Positions 53,622-62,023 of a stretch of DNA of 64,000 nucleotides are shown here, one piece after another. A model generated the notes under the pieces. The model made no database searches. It saw nothing but the letters and a program-made list of their open reading frames with translations, and was not told the origin of the DNA. The translations under genes and the position numbers were made by a program. The stretch covers positions 186,001 through 250,000 of the forward strand of contig JAFGCO010000067.1 in assembly GCA_016932575.1 (NCBI GenBank), in the 5' to 3' direction. The stretch is from a bacterium. Lineage in GTDB: Bacteria > Zhuqueibacterota > QNDG01 > JAFGCO01. Numbering within the stretch: position 1 is the first letter of the stretch; every line of letters begins with the position of its first letter.

Positions 53622-55352
53622 TCATTGATCATTGGATTTCCAATCTTCCAATTGCCCTAATTTTTTTTGAATCTCCAGGTTGGATGCATCCAGCCGCAAT
53701 GCCTGTCCCCAGGCTTCCCGGGCCTCATCAATCATATTTAGGGCAGCATAGACATCCCCGAGATGATCGAATACCTCATAACTGTTTTGACGAACCGCCA
53801 CGGCTTTCTTCATATATTCCAATGCTTGCTGTGGTTCATTCATCATAAAATAAATCCACCCGACCGTATCCAGATAGGCTCCGTTTTCGGGTTCCTGCCC
53901 CAAAGCGCGCTGCGCCATGAATAAGGCCTCATCCAGCCTCTCTTTTCTTAATGCCAGACTATAAGCATAATTATTCAATAGCAGGGCATGATCAGGTTCG
54001 ATATTCAGTGCATATTGAAAGACACTGTCCGCCTGGATATAAGATTCCAGACTCTCATAGGCATTGGCCAAGTCACTCAAAGCTGAAATCCATTCAGGAC
54101 GCAAAGCAAGGGCGTGCTTCAGGTAGATGATGGCCTTATCGTACATCTTTAATCTGATATAGACCGTACCGAGATAATAATTGCCCAGAGGATCTTTGGA
54201 TTCGATAGCAAGGGCTTTTAATAAATCCCGTTCTGCCCCTTCAAGGCTGTCCAGATTCGTATAAACAATCCCTGAGAAAAGCCATCCCAACGCATTATCC
54301 GGTGACAACCTGTGTACTTTTTTAAAAGCAGTCAGTGCTGAATCATATGCCTGTTTCCGCATTAAAAAGCGGCCATAATTGAAATGGGCCTGCCACTCTT
54401 CAGTAAAACGCTGCTGGATTTCCTGATAAACATGCGTGGCCTGAAGTGAATCGCCGGTCTGTTGATATAAATCGCCCAATTCCAGCCAGCTCTCCAGATC
54501 GGTTGTATCAATTTGTATGGCATTTGTATAAAGCCGAATGGCCTTTGGCCAGTCTTTTTTTGCAATATATATTTGTCCCAGCCGATCCCTTGCTTCATTC
54601 AGCTCGGGTGTTTTATCAACAGCTTCCTTATAAAATCCAATGGCACCCGCCGTATCCTGAATCACTTCACGGGTCATTCCCAATCCAAAATATCCGAATC
54701 CCGATTCCGGATTAATTGTTATCAAACCATGAAAAATTTGGCCTGCATCATCAAAGCGTTTCAAATCAAAATAAATTTCTCCCAGGGCAATATATATTTT
54801 TGGGTCGGGAACTGACTGAATCCTGAGTAAGCGTTGATAGACACCGGCTGCTTTTTCTTTCTGATTGGACTGCAAATACAATAACGCCAATTTATGCAAT
54901 GTTTTCTCATCGGTGCTGTCTCTTTTCATCATAGACAGATACGTTTTTTCCACCAAATCCCACCAGCCCTGTCTGGCATAAACCGAAGCCAGTATATCCC
55001 ACGCTTCCATGTTATTCGGATCCAGTTCCACACAACGCTTTAAAGCCAATATAGCGCTTTCTTCTTTGCCCAACCGAAAATAATTTTTTCCAATATTCAA
55101 ATAAATGACCGCTGAAGTGGAATCATAAAGAAGTGCTTCCTGATACATTAAAAGCGCCGCTGGATAATTCTGATTCAGCTCATGATTCAGACCATCTACA
55201 AAAAGTTCAATCGCCCGTGAATCATGAGACGGAGAGGTATGTCCGGATGTAAGCTGAACGGATTGATGGCTGCAACTGGTAAGAATCCCAAGGAAAAAAA
55301 TCCAGCCTAAATATTTTATTCGTATAAAATACACAAAACCACAACCTTCCAT
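53622..55352 (-). CDS. TPR-repeat lipoprotein
   Basis: A 576-aa lipoprotein with signal ending GILTSC (cysteine 27). From about residue 45 to the end it is a run of some 14 tetratricopeptide repeats with consensus spacing, such as AVIYLNIGKNYFRLGKEESA, FGYFGLGMTREVIQDTAGAI, PLGNYYLGTVYIRLKMYDKA and GAYLDTVGWIYFMMNEPQQA. It offers a protein-binding surface in the periplasm. It is the first gene of the leftward run and lies opposite priA with a 239-bp divergent gap. Fellow gene DUF4292 follows after 94 bp. Confidence 0.88.
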   Translation of the reverse strand: MEGCGFVYFIRIKYLGWIFFLGILTSCSHQSVQLTSGHTSPSHDSRAIELFVDGLNHELNQNYPAALLMYQEALLYDSTSAVIYLNIGKNYFRLGKEESAILALKRCVELDPNNMEAWDILASVYARQGWWDLVEKTYLSMMKRDSTDEKTLHKLALLYLQSNQKEKAAGVYQRLLRIQSVPDPKIYIALGEIYFDLKRFDDAGQIFHGLITINPESGFGYFGLGMTREVIQDTAGAIGFYKEAVDKTPELNEARDRLGQIYIAKKDWPKAIRLYTNAIQIDTTDLESWLELGDLYQQTGDSLQATHVYQEIQQRFTEEWQAHFNYGRFLMRKQAYDSALTAFKKVHRLSPDNALGWLFSGIVYTNLDSLEGAERDLLKALAIESKDPLGNYYLGTVYIRLKMYDKAIIYLKHALALRPEWISALSDLANAYESLESYIQADSVFQYALNIEPDHALLLNNYAYSLALRKERLDEALFMAQRALGQEPENGAYLDTVGWIYFMMNEPQQALEYMKKAVAVRQNSYEVFDHLGDVYAALNMIDEAREAWGQALRLDASNLEIQKKLGQLEDWKSNDQ

Positions 55353-55591
55353 TTTTTAATAATGATATAATTTAATAAAAAAACCATCGAAATACCAGAT
55401 GAAAAAGGGATGATACTTTCTGATCCACAAAAACCAGATACTGCGACACTATGACGATAAAACAAGTTGAAAAGTTTTTTGTGTCTGTTTGATTCATTGA
55501 ACATCCATTTATGATGCTTTCTGTGGACACTGAGACGCTTTTCAAATTTTTCTTTCTTGCCTCTCATCCTCTGCCTTTGTATATTCCATCC

Positions 55592-58036
55592 ATGTCGGAC
55601 AACAAGGACAGAAAACTGGCTGATGTGGTTTTCCCGCAATTGCCGCTAAAGGCATTGACATATAAAATCCCTCAGGCTTTTCAGTCTGTCATTGAAATCG
55701 GTCATCATGTGCTGGTTTCAGTGGGTCGCAGAAAAGAAAGCGGTTTTGTCATTGCTTTCCCGGAATCGACCAATATTGACAAATTAAAATCCATCGAAGA
55801 TCTGCTTGAATCCAAGCCTCTTCTTCCACCCGATCTGATCGCACTCGGTCAATGGACAGCGGAATACTATCTTGCTACAATTGGAGAAGTCATTCGTGCC
55901 ATGCTCCCGTCGGTTATACAGAGGGAAACCCGGCTGTTATTAAAAAAAATCAAAAACGTGGATTCAGTAACTCTTAAGTTATCAAACAAACATCAAAGAA
56001 TTATTGAAGCTTTTCATAACCGGGACACCCTGTCTTTCGATGTGCTGAGCAGACGTCTCAGAATGGATGGATTGCGTTGCGAAATCAGCCGCCTGGAAAA
56101 ACTCGGGATCCTTCATTCGCATTATATACTGGACACTCCATTCAAACCAAAAATTGAAAAGTGGATATCCATTCAAAAAATGCCTGCAGAAACAGAATGG
56201 AGAATTTTAATGAAACGCACGCCGAAACAGGCCGAAATTCTGAAGAGAATCATCCATGCCGGCGGTGAAACAACCCAGGCTTCACTGAATGTCCGTACCC
56301 CGATTCTGAACAGGCTGGCATCTGCCGGATGGATTGAAATCGATGAACGTGAAAGATTTCGTGATGCTTATGACCATATTTCTTTAAAACACCCAAAAAC
56401 CATCCGGCTGACTGAACACCAATCATCGGCAGTTCAACAAATAATTCCCGCACTGAGGAGCTGTAAATTTTCGCCTTTCCTTCTGCATGGAGTGACTGCC
56501 AGTGGTAAAACCCAGGTTTATATTGAAATTGTACAGGAAGCTTTGAATCTGCAAAAAACAGCTTTAATTCTGATTCCGGAAATATCATTGACACCACAGG
56601 CTGTTCAGCGATATCGGTCGATTTTTGGGAAAGATGTTGCTGTGCTCCACAGCCGTATGTCTCACGGCGAAAGATATGATTCCTGGCGAAAACTCCGGGA
56701 AGGTGTCTGCCGAATTGCATTGGGACCACGCTCTGCAATTTTTGCCCCTCTCTTAAATCTCGGGCTGATCATTGTAGATGAAGAGCATGACCATTCTTAC
56801 AAACAAAATGATCCTTCACCACGGTACCATGCCCGGGATCTGGCCGTCATGCGGGCTCAAATAAATCAATGTACAGTGGTCCTTGGATCCGCGACCCCCA
56901 GTCTGGAAACATATTATAATGCAAAACAGGGAAAATATCAATTATGCCAATTACCTGAACGTATTGACCGGGTGCCCATGCCAAGAATTAGCCTGGTGGA
57001 TAGAAATCTGGTGCCCGATGAATATAAAAAAAGTGTTCTCTCTCCTTTGCTTTCACAAAACATGCAGATCTGTTTCGAGCAGCAAGAGCAGGTCATCCTG
57101 CTGCAGAACCGGCGAGGCTACGCCACCTATTTAAGATGCAAAGCATGCGGACACATCGAATCCTGTAACAATTGTGATATCACTTTGACCTATCACCGGA
57201 CAGATCATAAATTACGCTGCCATCTCTGCGGTTTTCAAAAATCGGCACCCAGTGTATGTACAAAATGCCAGGGGCCCAATTTGAAATACCGGGGGGCCGG
57301 AACCCAAAAGGTGGAAGAAGAAATTCACGACCGATTTCCAGAGATACGACTGCTTCGCATGGATCTTGATACAACCCGTACAAAGCATGCACATAGTCAT
57401 ATTATTACGTCTTTTGAAAAACGAGAAGCAGATGTTTTGCTTGGGACACAGATGGTCTCAAAGGGACATGATTTTCCCGGTGTGAGCCTGGTTGGCATTG
57501 TATCTGCGGACACGGGGCTTCTTTTCCCGGATTTCAGGGCAGAAGAACGAACGTTCCAAATGTTGATCCAGGCCGCAGGACGATCAGGACGAAGAAATGT
57601 GCAGGGAGAAGTGGTTATTCAGACATTTTATCCTGATCATCCAATCTTTATTTTTGTACTTGGGCAGGATTTCAATGCTTTTTTTCAATACGCTATGAAT
57701 CACCGGAAAACTCTTGATTATCCGCCTTTCGGCCGGTTGATTGCTATTCGATTTCGGTCAGGAAATGAAAATCAGGCTGAGCAGGCATCACGGGCAATCT
57801 TTAAATCGCTACCTAAAGACAATACTTTTGACATCCTCGGCCCTGTAGCCTCCCCGATTTCGAAAAAAAAAGGACAATTCCGTTATCAGCTGGTACTGAG
57901 AATTTCCCGCAAACATGATCTCACCGGACGGAAACTACGCAATCTGATACAAACAGCGCTTGAAGAATTTCACTCTGCTTACCATTTTCCCGATGTACGT
58001 ATTGCCATAGATGTGGACCCGCTGGACATGCTGTAA
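55592..58036 (+). CDS. priA: Primosomal protein N' (PriA) helicase
   Basis: The 814-aa form from ATG 55592 begins KLADVVFPQLPLKALTYKIP, the normal PriA N-terminal strand; the longer frame from 55511 adds a hydrophobic stretch that PriA lacks. A DNA-binding domain precedes the helicase: LLHGVTASGKTQVYIE (Walker A, near 297-312), VDEEHDHSYKQ (DExH, near 395) and LGSATPSLET. The Cys-rich zinc region (about 516-560) has CKACGHIESCNNC and CHLCGF with CTKC. Late motifs GTQMVSKGHDFPGVSLVG and QAAGRSGRRNVQGEVVIQT are intact. PriA restarts stalled replication forks. No clear ribosome site is present. Confidence 0.95.
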   Translation: MSDNKDRKLADVVFPQLPLKALTYKIPQAFQSVIEIGHHVLVSVGRRKESGFVIAFPESTNIDKLKSIEDLLESKPLLPPDLIALGQWTAEYYLATIGEVIRAMLPSVIQRETRLLLKKIKNVDSVTLKLSNKHQRIIEAFHNRDTLSFDVLSRRLRMDGLRCEISRLEKLGILHSHYILDTPFKPKIEKWISIQKMPAETEWRILMKRTPKQAEILKRIIHAGGETTQASLNVRTPILNRLASAGWIEIDERERFRDAYDHISLKHPKTIRLTEHQSSAVQQIIPALRSCKFSPFLLHGVTASGKTQVYIEIVQEALNLQKTALILIPEISLTPQAVQRYRSIFGKDVAVLHSRMSHGERYDSWRKLREGVCRIALGPRSAIFAPLLNLGLIIVDEEHDHSYKQNDPSPRYHARDLAVMRAQINQCTVVLGSATPSLETYYNAKQGKYQLCQLPERIDRVPMPRISLVDRNLVPDEYKKSVLSPLLSQNMQICFEQQEQVILLQNRRGYATYLRCKACGHIESCNNCDITLTYHRTDHKLRCHLCGFQKSAPSVCTKCQGPNLKYRGAGTQKVEEEIHDRFPEIRLLRMDLDTTRTKHAHSHIITSFEKREADVLLGTQMVSKGHDFPGVSLVGIVSADTGLLFPDFRAEERTFQMLIQAAGRSGRRNVQGEVVIQTFYPDHPIFIFVLGQDFNAFFQYAMNHRKTLDYPPFGRLIAIRFRSGNENQAEQASRAIFKSLPKDNTFDILGPVASPISKKKGQFRYQLVLRISRKHDLTGRKLRNLIQTALEEFHSAYHFPDVRIAIDVDPLDML

Positions 58037-58104
58037 ATCGATATTTCCATGTTGGAAAACATCCCTCTGCAAAATGAAATTAATACATGGAACTTAAATA
58101 AATA

Positions 58105-58133
58105 TTGACACTTGGCTCATTTTTTGCAATATT
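58105..58133 (+). promoter_or_regulatory. Candidate promoter with sigma70 -35 and overlapping sigma54-like element
   Basis: A perfect TTGACA (58105-58110) lies 84 bp before the phosphoesterase start, but the -10 is poor. Overlapping it, TTGGCTCATTTTTTGCA (58112-58128) fits the sigma54 pattern: GG and GC are exactly ten bases apart, as in TGGCACG-N4-TTGC. Either element could drive the phosphoesterase-roadblock-MglA genes. Confidence 0.4.
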
Positions 58134-58193
58134 GTTGATGCGCATTGTACAGAAAGGAACTTACACATGCTGATATTGAAGTGGAGGGGCTGA

Positions 58194-58922
58194 TTGCGCA
58201 TAGGGATCATCGCAGATGTTCATGCTAATATCGAAGCCCTCGATGGTGTATTGGATGCACTTCATAAGGCACAAGTTGATCAGATCATTTGCCTTGGAGA
58301 TCTGGTGGGATACGGACCAAATCCAAATGAATGTGTAGCCAAGGTGATGGAACATAGTGATGTTATAGTCGCCGGCAATCATGATTTTGGTGCTATTGGT
58401 AAATTGCCTGCAGACCGTTTTAATGCATTCGCACGACAGGCCATCCTGTGGACTCAAGATGTGCTGACTGAGGAATCCAGAAAAGTCATTCAGAGCCTGC
58501 CCTTGATCTGGGATGATGGCCGTACCACAGCAGTACATGCTTCACCTGAAGCACCTGAAAAATGGCACTATGTATCCAGCGAGGATGCGGTTTTTCGCAG
58601 CCTTATGGCCATGACATCACCTTATTGCTTCATTGGCCATACACATATACCGGCAATTTTCAGCCGTACGGTTGATGGTGATATGATTCTGCAAAAAGGC
58701 AAGAGCCTGACATTAAAGGCAAACCAGCTTCATCTGATCAATGTGGGGAGTGTGGGCCAGCCGAGAGACAGTGATCCCAGAGCCGCATACGGCATTCTGG
58801 ATGTCGACGAATCCAGATTCGAGTTACACCGGAAGACCTATGATATCTCGGCCGTCCAAAAAAAAATGAAAAATGCTGGCCTTTCCGATTTTCTGATTCA
58901 AAGACTCAATGTCGGCCAGTAA
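58194..58922 (+). CDS. Metallophosphoesterase (YfcE-like calcineurin superfamily)
   Basis: The 242-aa product has all the dimetal motifs: DVHANIEAL (8-16), GDLVGYGPNPNECV (35-48), GNHD (62-65) and GHTHIP (near 149-154), plus NVGSVGQPRD, the conserved late segment. Proteins of this type hydrolyse phosphodiesters in the cytoplasm; the natural substrate here cannot be read. The start is TTG 58194 with GGAGGGG five bases upstream. It begins a run with the roadblock and MglA genes (36-bp gap), all plus strand, which suggests a joint transcript. Confidence 0.87.
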   Translation: MRIGIIADVHANIEALDGVLDALHKAQVDQIICLGDLVGYGPNPNECVAKVMEHSDVIVAGNHDFGAIGKLPADRFNAFARQAILWTQDVLTEESRKVIQSLPLIWDDGRTTAVHASPEAPEKWHYVSSEDAVFRSLMAMTSPYCFIGHTHIPAIFSRTVDGDMILQKGKSLTLKANQLHLINVGSVGQPRDSDPRAAYGILDVDESRFELHRKTYDISAVQKKMKNAGLSDFLIQRLNVGQ

Positions 58923-58957
58923 ACAGCACTGCAAACACAAAAAGACGGGTATAAACG

Positions 58958-59446
58958 ATGCAGTACAGCAAAGGGATGAGTGAAAATCAATACAATCAGA
59001 TATTATCCTGTCTGACAAAATTGATCCAAAAACTAAGACTCAACGCTGTTTTTCTTGTGGATGGCGCAGGACGTATTTTGGCTGAAAAACTGTCCGAATC
59101 TGAAAAATTTGATACAACCATATTGGCCCCACTGGCCTCCGGAAGCTATTCAGCGGCCAATGAAATGGCCCGGCAATTGGGAGAAAAATCCAATGTTAAA
59201 ATGATGCTATATGAAAACGATAATAAAAATGTTTTTATTTCATCGGTGACCAGTGATGTTTTTCTGGTGATCGTATTTGAAACCGGTGTTGCACTGGGCA
59301 TGGTCCGGTTGTTTGCCAAACGGACGCTCTTACAATTGCAGCCGATTCTTCTTGATGATTCAGCGAATCAGTTCGATGAGCTTTTCGACCAGCACTTTCA
59401 GGGATTACTGAACGAAAAACTCAATCAATCATTTCTTGATGAATAA
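58958..59446 (+). CDS. Roadblock/LC7-domain protein, MglB-like
   Basis: This 162-aa protein has a roadblock/LC7 domain across about 12-125: ILSCLTKLIQKLRLNAVFLV, DGAGRILAEKLSE, SYSAANEMARQLGEKSNVKM, NVFISSVTSDVFLVIVFETG and ALGMVRLFAKRTLLQL. Roadblock proteins dimerise and act as activators (GAP) or platforms for MglA-like GTPases in polarity and motility control. The gene stands 23 bp before an MglA-like GTPase, the usual mglBA order. A C-terminal tail of about 30 residues (FDELFDQHFQGLLNEKLN) is extra and probably helical. Confidence 0.83.
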   Translation: MQYSKGMSENQYNQILSCLTKLIQKLRLNAVFLVDGAGRILAEKLSESEKFDTTILAPLASGSYSAANEMARQLGEKSNVKMMLYENDNKNVFISSVTSDVFLVIVFETGVALGMVRLFAKRTLLQLQPILLDDSANQFDELFDQHFQGLLNEKLNQSFLDE

Positions 59447-59469
59447 AACGTTTCAAAGAGGGTATTGCC

Positions 59470-60078
59470 ATGTTTATTCACTGGGCTCTTAAGGAAATAC
59501 ATTTGAAAATTGTATACTACGGACCGGCATTATGCGGCAAGACAGCCAATCTTGAGTATATTCATTCCCGGATCGATCCTTCACTTAAAAGCGATCTGGT
59601 AACACTGAAAACCCGCGAAGATCGGACAATATTTTTCGATTTTCTGCAGCTTGAAGTCGGATATATCGAGAATAAAAAACCGAAATTTAATATTTATACG
59701 GTACCCGGTCAGGTGAATTATAATCATACAAGGAAAGTGGTATTAAACGGAGTGGATGGCATTGTCTTCGTTGCCGATTCACAGCGGGAAATGATGGACG
59801 CCAATCTTGATACGCTTCTGGATTTGGAAAAACATTTGATCGCTGAAGGAAAAACCCTGGAGGATTTTCCCTGGGTACTCCAATACAATAAGCGGGATCT
59901 ACCCAATATAGAATCAATTCGGGAGATAGAAACCAAGTTGAACTTTTTCAATGTGCCCCATTTTGAAGCCATCGCCACACAGGGCAAAGGCGTTTTCCCT
60001 ACGGTTAAAGAGGTGGTTAAACTTGTCGTTTCCAATGTGCAGCGTCATCTTGAAGACGGAAAGAGGATGCGTGCATGA
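59470..60078 (+). CDS. mglA: MglA-like small Ras-type GTPase
   Basis: A 202-aa GTPase with the MglA pattern: P-loop GPALCGKT (18-25), TVPGQ at switch II (76-80), NKRD (139-142) for guanine recognition, and a final TQGKGVFPT in the SAK position (near 170-178). The Thr-Val-Pro-Gly-Gln at switch II and the Ala in the P-loop are as in bacterial MglA and differ from eukaryotic Ras. MglA sets cell polarity and controls gliding or pili by switching between GDP and GTP states with roadblock partners. It lies between two roadblock-like genes (23-bp gap upstream, four-base overlap downstream). Confidence 0.9.
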   Translation: MFIHWALKEIHLKIVYYGPALCGKTANLEYIHSRIDPSLKSDLVTLKTREDRTIFFDFLQLEVGYIENKKPKFNIYTVPGQVNYNHTRKVVLNGVDGIVFVADSQREMMDANLDTLLDLEKHLIAEGKTLEDFPWVLQYNKRDLPNIESIREIETKLNFFNVPHFEAIATQGKGVFPTVKEVVKLVVSNVQRHLEDGKRMRA

Positions 60079-60443
60079 GTATGGATTCGGTTCAGGCGGC
60101 CATTGAAAAAACAATGCGGATATTTGAGTCCGAAGATCGCTGGGAATGTGTCCGGCTCTTTTCTTCGGAGGGTTTGCTTATGGCCGGTCATGGATTATCG
60201 CCGGTATATGGTCATGATCAATTACTGGAATTCAGTTTTTCTTTAATCGAAACCGTAAAACTCCTCGGAAGCGAACAACCGGTTAAGGAAATCGTCATCC
60301 AAGGTAAAAATCGTCGACGGCTGGTTTTTCATTTTTTTGAGTCCTGGGGCGAACCCGCCGTACTGGCCGCAGTGCTTCACGGTCGAAAAGGCTACAAACG
60401 CGCTATGACCAAGTTAATGAAACTGATTCAAAATATTAATTGA
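60075..60443 (+). CDS. Possible degenerate roadblock-like partner of MglA
   Basis: The 122-aa product starts in an ATGA overlap with mglA, so it is translationally coupled. Its order of elements resembles a roadblock fold: a first helix (SVQAAIEKTMRIFESEDRW), strand ECVRLFSSEGLLMAGHG, a helix FSFSLIETVKLLGSE, strands KEIVIQGKNRRRLVFHFF and AVLAAVLHGRKGY, and a last helix. I see no exact family motif, so the assignment rests on layout and position. It may be a second partner for the GTPase. A perfect terminator follows 37 bp later. Confidence 0.6.
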   Translation: MSMDSVQAAIEKTMRIFESEDRWECVRLFSSEGLLMAGHGLSPVYGHDQLLEFSFSLIETVKLLGSEQPVKEIVIQGKNRRRLVFHFFESWGEPAVLAAVLHGRKGYKRAMTKLMKLIQNIN

Positions 60444-60479
60444 AAAACCATTGCCTAAATAATAATTTTTATCTATTTT

Positions 60480-60503
60480 GGACACAGATTGTGTCCTTTT
60501 TTT
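60480..60503 (+). terminator. Rho-independent terminator after the MglA module
   Basis: GGACACA-GAT-TGTGTCC forms a perfect 7-bp stem with a 3-base loop, directly followed by seven T residues. It ends the phosphoesterase-roadblock-mglA run 37 bp after the last stop. Confidence 0.85.
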
Positions 60504-60529
60504 ATTTTGAAATATAACCTTGAGAGTCA

Positions 60530-61846
60530 ATGACACCCACCCTTCTCAAAAAGGGCTCTGATTCTGCCAAATCTGTATGCGCATGGTCCATGTATGACTG
60601 GGCGATATCGGGTTTTCAAACCACGGTGATCGGTGCAATACTTCCCATCTTTTTCCGTCAAATCGCCTGCATTTCACTTCCCGACAAACATATCGGAACT
60701 GTCATGTGGGGGGGTATTTCCGCAATTGCCATGGCTGCCGTAGCCATTATTTCACTGATCTTGGGCCCTATTTCGGATTACAGCGCAGTAAAAAAACGCT
60801 TTTTGGGTTTATTTACAGGCTTGGGCATTCTTTTTACTTGTGGTATCGCAATGACAGGTCCCGGAGATTGGTTATGGTTGGCTTCTATTTTTATTTTAGC
60901 CAGTATTGCTGCTTCAGGATCAGAAATTTTTTATGATTCACTTTTGCCCCACATCACAACTCCTAATCATCTGGATCGTGTTTCAAGCCGGGGATATGCT
61001 ATGGGTTATCTGGGAGGCGGTCTGCTTCTGGCGATCAATATCATTATGATCAATATATTGCCCCGAACAGAAATTTCTCCTGGAAATACCGTGCCTTTAT
61101 CAGCGATGCAGATCTCATTTTTCAGTGTGGCCTTATGGTGGGGAGTCTTTTCGCTCCCCCTTTTCCGGCATGTTTCTGAACCGCAGGGTAAAGCCCGGAA
61201 ATGGCCAGGTCATCAGATTTTCACCATATCAACACAGCGGTTACGAAACACATTGCGTGACATCCGTAATTATCAAAGCGCTTTTCTGTTTCTGCTTGCA
61301 TTCTGGTTTTATAATGACGGAATCGGCACGGTAATTAAAATGGCCACTGCTTACGGCGATGAAATCGGCATTGATATGAATGACCTGATTGGGGCCTTTT
61401 TACTTGTTCAGTTTATCGGTGTCCCCTGTACTTTTTTATTTGGCCGCCTGTCAAAAAAAATCGGGACCAAACATTCGATTCTTATAGGATTATCCGTATA
61501 TGCAGGCATATCCATCGGAGGATTTTTCATGCAAAAAGCCATCCACTTTTGGATTCTGGCCGGTTGTGTTGGACTCGTACAGGGGGGCACCCAGGCCCTG
61601 AGCCGATCGCTTTATGCTCGACTGATCCCCAAGGATAAAAGTGCAGAATTTTTCGGTTTCTTTGCAATCAGTGGTAAATTTGCCGGCATTGCAGGACCCG
61701 TCATTTTCGCTCTGACAAGTCAGATTTTTAAAAACAGCCGATACGGCGTTCTATCTTTACTATTTTTCTTTCTTGCCGGAGGCGCATTGCTGATTGGCGT
61801 TCCTGAAAACAATAAAAAACCTCTTCCGAAAAACCATGTCGCTTAA
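60530..61846 (+). CDS. Major facilitator transporter, UMF1/Atg22-like
   Basis: The 438-aa protein has about 12 membrane helices and the family start WSMYDWAISGFQTTVIGAIL (19-38), followed by GPISDYSAVKKRFLGLF in the first cytoplasmic loop. Later segments FWFYNDGIGTVIKMATAYG and QALSRSLYARLIPKDKSAEFFGF are typical of UMF1 (Atg22-like) transporters, which are thought to export amino acids or similar small solutes. The N-terminal basic tail is short. It is separated from the preceding module by a terminator, so it is its own unit. Substrate not readable. Confidence 0.87.
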   Translation: MTPTLLKKGSDSAKSVCAWSMYDWAISGFQTTVIGAILPIFFRQIACISLPDKHIGTVMWGGISAIAMAAVAIISLILGPISDYSAVKKRFLGLFTGLGILFTCGIAMTGPGDWLWLASIFILASIAASGSEIFYDSLLPHITTPNHLDRVSSRGYAMGYLGGGLLLAINIIMINILPRTEISPGNTVPLSAMQISFFSVALWWGVFSLPLFRHVSEPQGKARKWPGHQIFTISTQRLRNTLRDIRNYQSAFLFLLAFWFYNDGIGTVIKMATAYGDEIGIDMNDLIGAFLLVQFIGVPCTFLFGRLSKKIGTKHSILIGLSVYAGISIGGFFMQKAIHFWILAGCVGLVQGGTQALSRSLYARLIPKDKSAEFFGFFAISGKFAGIAGPVIFALTSQIFKNSRYGVLSLLFFFLAGGALLIGVPENNKKPLPKNHVA

Positions 61847-62023
61847 ATGGCCTTTTCCCTGCTGATCCTGTTAACAATTAAATTGATTTACCCTGTATTT
61901 TTTTGTATTATAAATACGTATGTTGATTGATTTATTTTTAAAAAACAGGGCAGTCCCATTGTTTAATAATAACTGGATGTACCAATAAATGCCGGAAAAA
62001 TACGCAGAAAGGATCATTTAAAA

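Noticed and set aside
58040-58065. TTTCCA-TGT-TGGAAA hairpin after priA as a terminator
   Set aside because: The stem is only six pairs and no T-run follows.
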